Below, piece after piece: positions 43,146 to 54,850 of a stretch of DNA of 64,000 nucleotides. Position 1 is the first letter of the stretch. Every line of letters begins with the position of its first letter. Made by a program: the position numbers and the translations under genes. Location: positions 11,022,722 through 11,086,721 of the forward strand of contig NC_134095.1 in NCBI RefSeq assembly GCF_000715075.1, in the 5' to 3' direction. Source of the DNA: Nicotiana tabacum (taxonomy: Eukaryota; Streptophyta; Magnoliopsida; Solanales; Solanaceae). A model generated the notes under the pieces. That model ran no database searches, had not been told where the DNA came from, and was given only the letters and a program-made list of their open reading frames with translations.

Positions 43146-46100
43146 CCTGAACGAAAGGTTTATGTCGGGGCCAATTTAAGCACGAACATGCGAGGTATGA
43201 TAATCGAATTTTTAAAAGCTAACTTAGACTGCTTTGCTTGGTCCCACGCTGACATGACAGGTATTCCACCAAATGTGGTCACTCACAAACTCAATGAGGA
43301 CCCCTCTTTCACACCAATAAAGCAAAAGAAACGGAAACAAGGTGCTTTCAAGAACCAGGTGATTCAGGAGGAAGTCCAAAAGTTAATAAAAATCGGATCA
43401 ATCTGTGAGGTAAAATATCCTACTTGGTTAGCTAATACGGTGGTCGTACCCAAGAAAAATGGTAAGTGGCGTGTTTGTGTAGATTATACCGATTTAAATA
43501 AAGCCTGTCCAAAAGATTCCTTTCCCTTACCGCATATAGATCAACTAATTGATGCAACCGCAGGTCATGAACTTTTAAGTTTTTTAGATGCATACTCAGG
43601 ATATAATCAGATTAAAATGGATCCTGGTGATGAAGAAAAAACTTCTTTCATCACAGACAGGGGGACTTACTGTTATAAGGTAATGCCCTTTGGCCTCAAA
43701 AATGCTGGGGCAACCTATCAAAGGTTGGTCACCAAAATGTTCCAAGAACATTTAGGGAAAACGATGGAGGTATATATAGACGATCTGCTCGTCAAAACCC
43801 AGCAATCTCACGACCATGTTTCTCATCTATCTGTTACTTTTGAAATTTTGCGAAAATTTAATATGAAACTCAACCCAGAAAAATGTGCATTTGGGGTGGC
43901 ATCAGGTAAGTTTTTGGGTTTTCTTGTTTCTAATCGTGGTATTGAAGTGAATCCTTCTCAGATCAAAGCAATAGAAGAAATCCCGGATATACTTACTAAT
44001 AAAAAGGAAGTACAAAGATTAACGGGAAGAATTGCAGCTTTGGGGAGATTTATTTCCAAATCCTCGGAAAGGTGTTTTAAGTTTTTCTCTGCACTTAAAA
44101 AGCAAGATCATTTTGAATGGAATGAAGATTGTCAACAAGCTCTTAGAAATTTGAAAGCTTATTTGTCAAAACCACCGTTGTTGGCAAAACCGAAGGTGGG
44201 GGAAAAACTTCTCATTTATTTGGTCGTGTCTGAAGTCGCAGTAAGTGCTGTTTTAGTCCGCGAGGACCAAGGTAAACAATCTCCTATTTATTATGTAAGT
44301 AAGTCCTTATTGGAAGCTGAGACACGATACCCACAGCTAGAAAAATTAGCATTAGCTTTGATCATGACATCTAGAAAGTTATGACCTTATTTTCAATGTC
44401 ATCCTATTGTAGTTGTTACAGCTTTTCCACTTCGAAATATATTGCATAAACACGAACTTTCAGGAAGATTAGCAAAATGGGCTATAGAACTAAGTGAGTA
44501 TGAAGTTATTTATCAACCCAGGACCGCTATAAAGTCTCAGGTACTAGCTGATTTCGTGGCTGATTTTAGCCAGGGGATGCATTTAGAAGCAGAAAAAGAA
44601 TTATTAGTTTTTAATGGTGCGAACCCGGGGACTTGGGTTTTATACACTGACGGTTCATCTAATGTAAAAGGGGCAGGCCTAGGAATAGTCCTCGTACCAC
44701 CTGCGGGTGAGACCATTAGACAGGCTATAAAATATCATTCTATAACTAACAATGAAGCAGAGTATGAGGCTGTAATTGCAGGTTTAGAATTGGCACGAGA
44801 ACTCGGCATAACACAGATTATAATCAAGAGTGATTCTCAACTCGTGGTTAATCAGATGCTGGGGACTTATACAGCCAGAGAGTCACGAATGCAAGAATAC
44901 CTCGCAAAGGTACGGAAGTTAATAAAGCAATTCCAAACTTGGAAAGTAGTGCAGATCCCAAGGGATGAGAATGTAGAGGCAGATGCTTTAGCTAACCTTG
45001 CGTCCGCAGCAGACGTGGCAAACAATACAGATGCTTCAGTCATACATCTATTTCATTCCGTTCTTGAACCTGATAAAAACGAGGTAAATTTTAATCATCT
45101 AACATGGGATTGGAGAAATGAAATTGTTGCCTTCTTACAGCACGGAACCGTGCCTAATGACAAAGGAAAGGCTTACGCGCTTCGCAAAAAAGCTGCACGA
45201 TATTGTTTATATCAAGGTAATCTTTATCGAAAGATGTTCGGCGGACCACTAGCAAGGTGTCTCGGTCCCTCTCAAACCGAATATGTCATGAGAGAAGTAC
45301 ATGAAGGACATTGTGGGAATCACGCAGGAGGACGGTCACTAGTAAGAACGTAAATTTGCACAGGATATTATTGGCCTAAGATGGAAGAAGAGGCAACCAG
45401 TTTCGTGTCCAAATGTGATAAATGTCAAAGGTACGGCAATAATATGCACAGACCAGCTGAGTTACTACATCCTGTTTTAGCCCCTTGGCCCTTTATGAAA
45501 TGGGGAATGGATATCGTAGGTCCACTTCCACAAGCAAAAGGTCAGGTAAAATTTCTACTTGTACTTACAGATTATTTCACTAAATGGGTAGAAGCAGGGG
45601 CATTTAAACAGGTACGAGAAAAAGAAGTTAAAGACTTCATATGGCGAAATATAATATGCCGCTTTGGAGTACCAAAGGAGATCGTGTGTGACAATGGACC
45701 ACAATTCATTGGAGCACAAGTTACAGAATTTCTTCGAAGTTGGCAGATCAAAAGAATAACATCTACGCCATATCATCCAGTGGGGAATGGACAAGCGGAA
45801 TCAACTAACAAAGTTATTATCAATAACTTGAAAAGGAGGTTACAAGATTCAAAAGGTAATTGGCCTGAGGTGTTACCCGGAGTACTATGGGCTTATCGTA
45901 CAACGACCAAAACAGGCACTGGAGAAACACCATTTTCGATGGTTTATGGTACGGAAGCCTTAATTTTAGTTGAAATAGGTGAGCCAAGCACACTGTACGA
46001 TCAGGCAACGGAGGAATCCAATAATGAGGAGATGCGGGTTAGCCTAGATTTACTTGAAGGAAGAAGAGAAGCTGCTTTGATAAGGATGGCAGCACAAAAG

Positions 46101-46345
46101 AAAGTAATAGAACGATATTACAATAGGAAAGCACGCCTCAGATTTTTCAAAATTGGGGACTTCGTGCTTAAAAAGGTGTTCCAATCTGCAAAAGCTGCTA
46201 ACTCAGGAAAGCTAAGTCCAACATGGGAAGGACCATACAAAGTCCGTGGCATTGCGGGAAAAGGAGCATACCAGTTGGAACAATGGATGGTAAAGTTTTA
46301 CCCTCACATTGGAATGCTATCCACTTAAAAAGATATTACTTTTAA
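43146..46345 (+). pseudogene. pol: TE-C RT, dual RNase H and integrase, broken
   Basis: Domains in order. RT with DCFAWSHADMTGIP (~43228), RVCVDYTDLNKACPKDSFPLP and the catalytic YIDDLLVK (~43777). A Ty3-type RNase H whose catalytic region reads LIYLVVSEVAVSAVL, lacking the usual first Asp. An archaeal-type RNase H with acidic set D (YTDGSSN), E (NNEAEYEA), D (IKSDSQL) and D (VEADALAN). Integrase with an HHCC zinc finger (HEGHCGNH...CDKCQ) and core residues D (LTDYFTKW), D (CDNGPQF), E (NGQAEST). The dual RNase H is the mark of the Tat lineage. Breaks: TGA at 44382, TAA at 45351, and a one-base loss near 46280 that shifts the last ~22 codons; the other frame ends at 46345. Confidence 0.9.
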
Positions 46346-47385
46346 GAAAGTACCTACGGTCAAGTATCATCATGTTAAAATTTTTATCTTGGTTTATTAA
46401 TATTTTACTAACGATTTTAGATGCTAGGCAAAATATCCTAACTCGTGCCAAATGATGAGTCACAACCTGCAAGACAAAATGGAGTATTCTTAAATTCCTA
46501 GCCCAGGGTTACAATTAATTTGATGGAAAATACACACGAGTTAGGCAGTCTTCATCTATAATCGCACCGTCGAGTCCCGTATATCTTTCTGTTTCAGGAA
46601 AAGGGCCAAAGTAAAAGAAATAAACAAGTGCTCGAGGCTTCATACTTCACCGCTCAAATACTTGGGGGACTACATATTATACACATATAGGTGCAGAGAA
46701 ACAGATACGAGTATCGAACAAAAATCGGCCACAAAGAAGTAAGTGTTAAGAAAAAGTTACGAAGTCTTCAGCATTCATGAGAACAACAGAGTCATCTCTC
46801 AAACTCATAAACAAAGTCACCTCTCAAACCCTTCTTAACATGTAAAGATAGGGTCATGACTATGTACTGAAAAAGGTTATGAAGAAAAACCTTGTTTATT
46901 TTATGTTATTTACAAATCTGTTACAAGAAAAACAGTTACGAGAAAAGTTGTAGATGTATTGTAATACATGTAACAGTCAAACACTTGTTAAACGTTTATG
47001 AATGAAAACTTGCCAAAGTTGTTTCATACAAAACGTGTGTTTTCCTATTACTTTCATCGTATTTTAACACCATTATGAAGTTGAGACGTCTTCTTCATTA
47101 AGTGTCGATAAAATAAAAGTGCCCTCTTTTATAAACCTCATGTCAATAAGTCATGGGAAGAATCATAAAGCATTTTCAAAGGATAAAAATGCTAAACTAT
47201 TCTATAAGTCCTAAATAAGTAAGGAAAAGGCAAGAGTAGAACACATTGAAGTACTAACAAAACTTCTTGATATAATTAAAAAGACTAAGTAGAAACTTAG
47301 TCAATAAAAGTTTATACAAGTGCCCCATTATGATAACTGGGGACTTTCACCAAAAAATCCCTTAAAAAACTAAGGGATAAAACCA
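46346..47385. other. TE-C region between pol and the antisense gene
   Basis: About 1 kb with no coding frame, separating the convergent 3' ends of pol (plus) and the antisense gene (minus). It should contain both polyadenylation regions; I cannot mark a site with confidence. Confidence 0.5.
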
Positions 47386-50184
47386 TCATTCAATTGAAGG
47401 GGTTGTCACGGAAGCTTCAACTTCCACAGACTGGGTTATAGAAGTTTCACCCTCTGAAGCTGGAATAGCAACATTTTTAGCTGAAGCAGGAATTGTAATC
47501 CCAATTGCTGTAGTATTCACTTCCTCATTTAAAAGTTCTTCCGTTCCAGGAACTTCAAGTGCAGGAGAAGGAGTATCAGTAGACTGTTGGCTTTTCTCGA
47601 TGGTATTTATGACTTTGGCCAGTTCAGACTGCAAGTCAAAACCTTCTTGAGCAGTCCGTCAAAGCATCACGACGAGAATTCAGGAAAGCCCAACTCACTT
47701 CTATGTTAAACTTTTCCTCTAGAAGTCCATATTCCTTTTCCCATATAGCAAGATCGTTTTTTAAAATTTGATATTCAGCTAAATGAGAATCAAGGGAAAC
47801 TTCAAGAGAAGCATGAGAACTCTTCAAGGCATGAATCTCGTCAGAAGAAGTCTGTAAGTCAGCTTGAGCTTGAGTCAAGCTTTGCACTAACTCTCCTGCA
47901 TATTCTTCCTTTCTAGCCAAAAGTGCCTTCAGCTCTCTAACTTCTTCACTAGCTCTGGATAATTGTTCTGACAAAGAGCATTCCAAAAGCTCTTTGTCTC
48001 TTTTCAATTGGCTTGAAAAGGCTTTGACAGTTGCCAGTTCAGAAGTTAAACCACGGTTTTGCTGCTCCAGGAGATTTTTATCTTCTTGCAACTCTTCTAT
48101 GGTCCCTTGAGCATTTTCGAACTGCTCCTTCCAATTGGTTGCTTCAAGCTGGGCTCCCCTAGCTATTTCCTCAGCCTCGTGGACAGACTTTTCAGACTCA
48201 CGAGCTTTTCTTTCCAGTAGGGAAATTCTTCTCATTAATTCCGTGCCAATAAGGTTAGCCTACAGAGGTAAGTCATGGAAATGAGAGATTGAAGATAATT
48301 TAAAAAAAACTTGTTGGTAGAAATACCTTCAAAGTAGAATGAACTACGTCATTCATCAAAGTTAAGCAGCTATGGCTCTCCATCTTCTTATTCTCGATAT
48401 CTCCAATTAGAGGTTCGAGCCAAACATCGGCTCTGCCGGTCTTCCTCAAGAGGCTATGATTGGCAGGAACCTCCAAAGTAACACTTCTCATTGTCATATT
48501 TCCGCTGCTAGAACCTGTCTCTGTATGATGAACAGAGGGAAGAGGAGCAGTGGAAAGAATGGAGGGAAAAGATGTAGAAACCAACACCGGAGCGGAAGCA
48601 GGTGCGGTCGAAGCAGCCAAGGGAACGGATATAGGAGTGGTAGAAATTGGCAAACAAACGGAAGTTGTCAAAACTGGTAAAGAAATACTTACGGCTGGCA
48701 GAGGAATGGAGGAAATAGGAACAAATGAGGAAAGATGAGCTTCATCAAAAACAGGTCCGAGCTCGCCACTCCCGAAACCACTGTCAAAAAGGTGCTGAAT
48801 TGACTCATTATTATCTTTTGGTTCGGCATCCTCATCAGATTGAATCAAAACAGGTTCGGTGGCGGAGGTACGAGCAGGAGTGTTTTCAATTTCATTATCA
48901 ATGATTATTCGTCTCCTGGCCCTTGGCCTGGTAATTAGGGAGGTACCCTCCTCTTCTTCTTCAGAACTTTCCTTTGTAGCTTTTCTTTTAGGCAGCAAGG
49001 CTCGAGCCTTATCTAAATCCAGAGCAGCATTCGCAGACATGCGAATGACCATAGCTACTTCAGCCATCATTCCTCTAATGCCAAATCCTGATTAAAGGAT
49101 GGATATACATGATTAAAGTTGAGGAAAAAGCGCTTAACATGTAAAAAAAATTATAAAAGAGGGGATACCGTGTGTTTTGACTTTCCAGCCATGTAAGGAA
49201 GAAATTGATTTCCAAGTTCTCTGCTCCCTAGAAGCAATCTTCAAAAGTGAGTCTACCCAACCACGAAAGTTGGGAATAGGTTCCACATCTCCCATGGTTG
49301 CTACAAAAAACCAAGAAGGGACGAGATTAGAAAACAACTTTCTTTTGAAATTCTCAAAAGTAAGTACGGTAAATAAAAGGAAACCTACGTTCAAAATTCC
49401 ACTTCTCAGGGAAGGGAATATTTGTTTCACCAATCAAGTCCATTGTACGTACAACAACGTAACGAATATACCATCCACGATTTTTATCATCCTCAGGATT
49501 TACCAAAACCTTTTTGCTCCTTGCAGTTAAGGTAAAAACCCCATGGCGTATTAAGTTAGGATGGTATAGATGAATGAGGTGAGAAAAGGTGAAATTGACA
49601 TTGGCCTTGGAAGATAAATATCTCAAACAAGCCACTGTTCTCCACACCAATGGACCGATTTGGGCCAAACAAATTGTAAAGAAACGACAAAAATCGAGAA
49701 TAACTGGGTCAATCGGAGGATTGAAACCTAAAGTGAAGGGGTAAGTGTAAACAGAAGAATACCCACTTCTAAAAGAGGAAATTCTTTGATTTAGGGAAGG
49801 AATTGACATTCGGAGACTATCCTTCCAGTTACAATCTCTTCTTATGGTGGGGATTGTAAGTTCGGTTACTATTGTTGGGTAAGTATCGGCTCTTTCTAAA
49901 TTTTTAATTTGTTTTTGAAGAGACGTTTTGTCACTTTCAAAAGACAAATCGCCGGGAACTATATCATCAACTGAGGGTTCTTGAGAAGGATCAAGAATTT
50001 CCCTACTCTTAGAAGAAGGGGCTTTTGGGATAGAACTCCTTGAAGAAGAACCAGAGGAGCCGCCTCGCGTAGATTCTAACCCTGTTCGAAGCCTACCTCC
50101 TCCGCCTCTTCTGTGTCTAACAGGGGCGTTGGGGAATTGATCTAGAATTGGAACTTTTTTACGGTTAGGGTTTGAAGAAGACAT
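47386..50184 (-). pseudogene. TE-C antisense gene, four exons, one frameshift
   Basis: Read on the minus strand, four exons join in phase at GT-AG sites: exon 1 50184-49389, exon 2 49300-49169, exon 3 49087-48327, exon 4 48259-47386. Introns are 88, 81 and 67 bp. The product would be about 850 residues: a basic Ser/Arg-rich N terminus (MSSSNPNRKK); a conserved region (SSVYTYPFTLGFNPPIDPVI, FFTICLAQIGPLVWRT); the exon 2 segment MGDVEPIPNFRGWVDSL; an acidic and basic low-complexity exon 3; and a long coiled coil in exon 4. The conserved region resembles the family often labelled putative gypsy-type transposase, found beside plant Tat elements; its function is unknown. A one-base shift near 47650 separates the coiled coil from the last ~85 residues, so this copy is probably inactive. 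Individual exon frames are open. Confidence 0.75.
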
Positions 50185-50513
50185 TGTTAAGAAGGAAGTA
50201 AGTGCTGAAGATTTGTGAAGAAGACAAAGGAGGACAAAGTTATGTGTAAAATGGGAACCGTCAACTTTTTAAGTGTAATGATGAAAAGCCTATAATAAAG
50301 GCAGCTATCACTTCGTAAATAGTGAGAGTGAAGAAGTCTCGAAAAAGAGTATGAATAGTGGAATCAATTAGAAAATGACACATGAGCAGAACATTAAATG
50401 GAAAAGACCGATGAGTCGTTAGTACTGTCATGAGCATTAATTACGGTAAAAATTCCTTTTACATGAAGATCCACTTATACTGGGTTGTTGTTGTTGTTGT
50501 TGTTGTTGGTATA
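50185..50513. other. TE-C internal end before the 3' LTR
   Basis: This would hold the antisense gene promoter. It contains a GTT/TTG microsatellite (about 50484-50509) right before the LTR, where a polypurine tract is expected but not seen. Confidence 0.5.
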
Positions 50514-51066
50514 TGTATTGGGAAAAAACTGAGTTTATATTAAAAGATGATGTGACATGACACGTGGATTAGTTAAATGGTCAAAGCGCAGCAATTGACT
50601 AAGAGGCACGGATGGAAACAGCCACGGGAAGAAGAATTTAAATAGGCACGAGACAACGTATAGATACGAGTCTCGTACCAATTTAAATTATCTACAGCCA
50701 ACGGATAGAAGGCATTGAAAGCAAAGATCTGGTGACAGAAAGGAGTCCAAATTCATTATTAAATACTTGATACGTTATGAAGTCGGTATTTAATAGGAAT
50801 GATTGTATAACGGCTTATTTAATATCATTTATTACTCATGATTATATCATTAAAGCTGAGACTTCATTACTTTACCTAGAATTATCTATAAAAGGAAGAA
50901 GTATCATCATTTGTAAGGACACGGAATACTATTGAGAATTTATTGAAATATACATTTATTTGCTTCTTACCATCGTTCTCAAAAGTATTTTATTTTTGTC
51001 TCCTGATTATCAGTAACCCGAATTTCTTTTTAGCTTTGACCAAAGACTCAGATTTTTGGTTAAACG
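50514..51066 (+). repeat. TE-C 3' LTR
   Basis: 553 bp, starts TGTATTGGGAAAAAAC and ends TTAAACG (expected TTAAACA). It is followed by CTCAT (51067-51071), identical to the 5 bp before the 5' LTR, which fixes both borders of TE-C. Confidence 0.9.
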
Positions 51067-51945
51067 CTCATCATCTCAACTTATTCTACCATTTTTACTG
51101 CTTCAACTTCTCATTCAATCGTCCATAAACACTATTCACCACCTATTTTCAACACCATCTGCCAGCGACAACACCACCTGAACATTTTCACCAACAAAAA
51201 ATCACCTTTCGTTTTTGTTGCGAAGTTTAATTAAAATGTTTTGACAAGATACTACAGAAGCAAAATTAAACATTATCTCTGTAGCTAACCAGTTCTTTGA
51301 AATCCACCATGCTGATGCTGAAGTTTCCGCGCTAATATGAAAATATTTGAAAGTTCTCAGCTTGAGAGTAAATGGGGTCTCTGAAACCATCAAAATAAGA
51401 AAAGTCAAAGAGGAAAAGATTGGGTTTGCTCATTAAAGCGACCAGATCCAGAGAAGAAAATATTCGAATCTCTTAAATCCGACAGCAGAACAACGCAATT
51501 GAAACGCGAAAACAAGGGTTAGAGAAAGAAATGCGCAGAAGACTTATCGCGAAGGAGATGTTAACGTAGGTTCAAGCTTTCAAGCCAACCAATTACTTTG
51601 AGATTTATGAGCAATTTCAATTCATAGCCAACAGAAGAAGCCTTTGCCTTTTTCTGGCAACAATTTTGCTGCATTAGAGTTGTAGGGAACTTGGGCAGAT
51701 CCTGGCCTTTTGGTTTTTAAGTTCTTTCGTGTTTTTTTTTTAATTTGGCTGATATGTTATTTTCTTATTGATTTGATTTGCCACATCAGAAAAGTTATAG
51801 GAGACTGAGATTCACACACTTATTTTGTTTTGAGGTTGTCTAATTTGTGTTCAATAGCCACACTTTTATTATGTTGAAGTGCTTAGTTAAAGTGTTTAAA
51901 TGAAAATTGGAACCAATTTAAGGAGTTGTGTATGTATTTGGCCTA
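51067..51945. mobile_element. Right part of the TIR element split by TE-C
   Basis: The right end, read inward on the minus strand (CCAAATACATACACAACTCC, then TTGGTTCCAATTTTCATTT), matches the left end at 39883 imperfectly over about 100 bp. With TE-C removed the host element is about 1.1 kb. It has no transposase frame. Confidence 0.6.
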
Positions 51946-52077
51946 AGAAAAATTAATTAGGATGAGATTTTGACTATTTTACTCTTATTCATGTCTTAAT
52001 ATTTAATCTTTCTTCATTGATATTTGAACAAAGTTATTCATAATTGAGGTGTTTGTAGTCTTCAAGAATAATTATTA

Positions 52078-52339
52078 CTCCCTCCGTTCACTTTTACTTG
52101 TCTATTATTCTAAAAATAGATTTTCACTTTTACTTGTCTACTTTCGCATATCAAGAGAAAAATATTTTATTTTTTCTATCTTGCATTTAGCATTAATTAC
52201 TCATTCTAAATTATTTTCAAATCCATTTAGACTATACACCAATTAATATGGGTACCAAGGTAAATTATGTACTTTATTCATTATTTCTTAAGGGGCGTGA
52301 AAAGTAAAAAACGTGACAAGTAAAAGTGAACAAAGGGAG
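52078..52339. mobile_element. Stowaway-type MITE
   Basis: Termini CTCCCTCCGTTCACTTTTAC and, at the right, GTAAAAGTGAACAAAGGGAG, flanked by TA on both sides (52076-52077, 52340-52341). 262 bp, non-coding. Typical Stowaway (Tc1/mariner-derived). Confidence 0.85.
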
Positions 52340-52341
52340 TA

Positions 52342-52456
52342 CTAAGGGTAAAAAAAAGGAAAAAAATAATCAATTTTGTCTTGAACTTCTAAAGTGACAG
52401 ATAATTTAAGACAACTATTTTTAGTAATCACGACTGATAATATGAGACGGAGGGAG
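52342..52456. mobile_element. Right-hand fragment of a second Stowaway-like MITE
   Basis: It ends ATATGAGACGGAGGGAG before TA, a Stowaway terminus of a different subfamily. Its left end is missing, so the first MITE landed in or beside it and part was lost. Confidence 0.6.
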
Positions 52457-52591
52457 TATCTTCTAAAAATCTTTTCTTTGATTCTTTCCAAAATCGTCCT
52501 AGCAAGAAGAAGATCTAAAGCAATTGTGTGTGGCTTTGCCTCTAATTTTGGAGTATAATATTAGTATTGTATTATACTCAGAATTATTTTC

Positions 52592-54400
52592 GGTTAAGGT
52601 CCCTAAGCAATCACTTCGTGGAAAAGGAAGTGATCGAGCAATGACAACCAGGAGTTGGGCTTGGAAGCAACCATCCTTTGAAGAAAGCATAATAGCACAT
52701 TGGTCTAGCTCCATGACACCGAAAATGTATCAGGGCTCAAGTGATTTACCGAAGCGACGAGACCTTAAAAGCTGCTTTTTCAAGTGTCAGTAGCGGAACA
52801 TTCTGTTAATCGGGGAAGGTTTTTGGTGACAAGACGTGGAGATATCATAAATGAGAATGCTGACATGAGTAACGAAAAATCCTGTGAAAAACACGATCGC
52901 CTATCAGTGGAAGGTTTTCTGCATTCAACCAACTACACAAAGTGAATCGGTCCCTAAGAAATCCCCGAAAGGGTTGCCATCTGATGGATACATGAAAGTG
53001 ACGAAGTTGCTTTGACTACAAAACCAGTCCTGTCTGTTGGAGCAAATTGGATGATCGGGCCGAGGGCTACCCCCTCTTCCCCTCACTCCCTTTTTCCTAA
53101 TATGAACCTTGAGTCATCAAAGCCTTTCTGACTCAGCCTGTCCCGATTGCCCTACGCGATTGGCGCTTTAAAAGGCAAAACTCTCGGTCGTAGTTTGGCG
53201 ACCTATCTTCAGTAGGGGCCTTTAGTCTTTTGATTAGAGTAAGGGTCGCGAGAGAGCATAGCATACCGCCCTGCCATAGTCACGAGTCTGTTTATAGTCG
53301 CGACTGTTATCATAGTCAACAAGATTGAAACTTCCAGGAAAAAAACTTTAAATCAGGAGGGCGATCCTCCCATGAACTGACCATACCCCAAATCGACACA
53401 GGTGAACAAGTAGAGTATACTATGGCGCTTGAGAGAACCATGTCGAAGGAACTCGGCAAAATAACCTTTTAACTTTGGGAGAAGGGGTTCTCTCCTATCT
53501 TTTGATTAGGAAAGAGGCACATACCGGGGGTAGCGACTGTTTATTAAATACACAGGTCTCTACTAAGTGGAAACACGATGTATAGAGTCTGACACTTGCC
53601 CGGTGCTGAAAGGTCGAAAGGAGAAGTGTTATAAGCTTTAAATGGAAGCCCCGATAAAATTGAATGGTGTAACGACTTCCCTGCTGTCTCCGACATGGAC
53701 CTGGTGAAATCGAATTCTCCGTGAAAACATGGAGTACCAACGTCTACACGGTAAGACCCCGTGCACCTTAACTATAGCTTCGCAGTGACAACCTTAATCG
53801 AATGTGTAGGATAGGTGGGAGGTGGGGGCACACAACGACCAATCCTGAAAGACCACTCTTTCGTCTAAGGATGCCTAACCACCGCACCGACCATTCAGGG
53901 GGAGGCGGGACACTACAAGGTGGGTAGTTTATCTAGGGAGGATGCCTCCTAAAGAGTGACTAAGGTGTGCGAAGGTAGGCTCAAGCTAAGATTCTGCTCA
54001 TGAGCGTAATGGTATAAGCCTACCTGATTGTGAGACCGACTAGTCGAACAGAGACGAAAGTCGGCTATAGTGATCCGGGAGTCCCATGTGGAAGGGCTCT
54101 CTCTCAACGGATCAAAAGTACACCGGAGTTAATAGGCTGATCACTCCTAAGAGCTCTTATCGACGGAGTCGTTTGGCACCTCGATGTCGACTCATCATAT
54201 CCTGGGGTTGAAGAAGGTCCCAAGGGTTCGGTTGTTTGCCGATTCAAGTTGTACGTGAGTTGGGTTTAGAACGTCATGAGATAGTTCGGTTCCTATCTAC
54301 CATTGGTGTTAAAGGGAGAACTGAGAGGAGCCAACCCTAGTACGAGAGAACCGGGTTGGGCTAACCTATGGTGCATCAGTTGTTATGCTTATAACGCATG
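52592..54400 (+). pseudogene. rrn26: Nuclear copy of mitochondrial 26S rRNA (rrn26), 3' part
   Basis: The sequence follows large-subunit rRNA from about E. coli 23S position 1000 to near the 3' end: GGTCCCTAAGCAATCAC, GCTTGGAAGCAACCATC, CCCCAAATCGACACAGGTG, GCGACTGTTTATTAAATACA, GACCCCGTGCACCTTAACTA, AGTACGAGAGAACCGGG. It resembles the plant mitochondrial gene and sits between nuclear transposons, so it is a mitochondrial insertion. The strongly conserved domain IV segment containing AACTATAACGGTCCTAAGG is missing: at ~53650-53670 the text goes from GAAGCCCCGATAAA directly to GAATGGTGTAACG, about 70 nt short. It therefore cannot be a working rRNA. The minus ORF at 53495-53740 is an artefact. 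Confidence 0.9.
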
Positions 54401-54850
54401 TTTGTTTTTATTTCTTTAGAGTAGCTTCTATTAATGTATTTCTTTGATTTCTTATTTAATTTTGTGATAATATTTTTTAATTTTTTTTTATTATGAATCA
54501 GATTAATTGAATCGATAGTCATTTTATTAATTTTGCACTATTGCTTATTTCCTATCGTATTTAGAAATTTTTTAACGTGTGATATATATTACTGTTTCTT
54601 GATCATCTAGAGGTATGTTTTTGCAAATATATGTTTGTGATTTTAGTCTATGTATTGTAAATTGTAATTTATTTTGAAGTTCGGTTCTTAGTTACATTAG
54701 ACATATTTAATTTAACATTCAATTTATTCACACCAAAATACTTTCTGACCACGGAATTCCATTGTCGATATATTACTTTATAAGTTTTGATAGATATAAG
54801 ATTTCAGTATTGTATACGGGTAAAATTGAGGATAGAGTTATCCTCGTTTT
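54401..54850. other. Flank between the rRNA copy and TE-D
   Basis: A/T-rich sequence with no gene or clear repeat. Confidence 0.4.

Noticed and set aside
53495..53740. 81-codon minus-strand frame
   Set aside because: It lies antisense within the mitochondrial rRNA copy, in conserved rRNA sequence.
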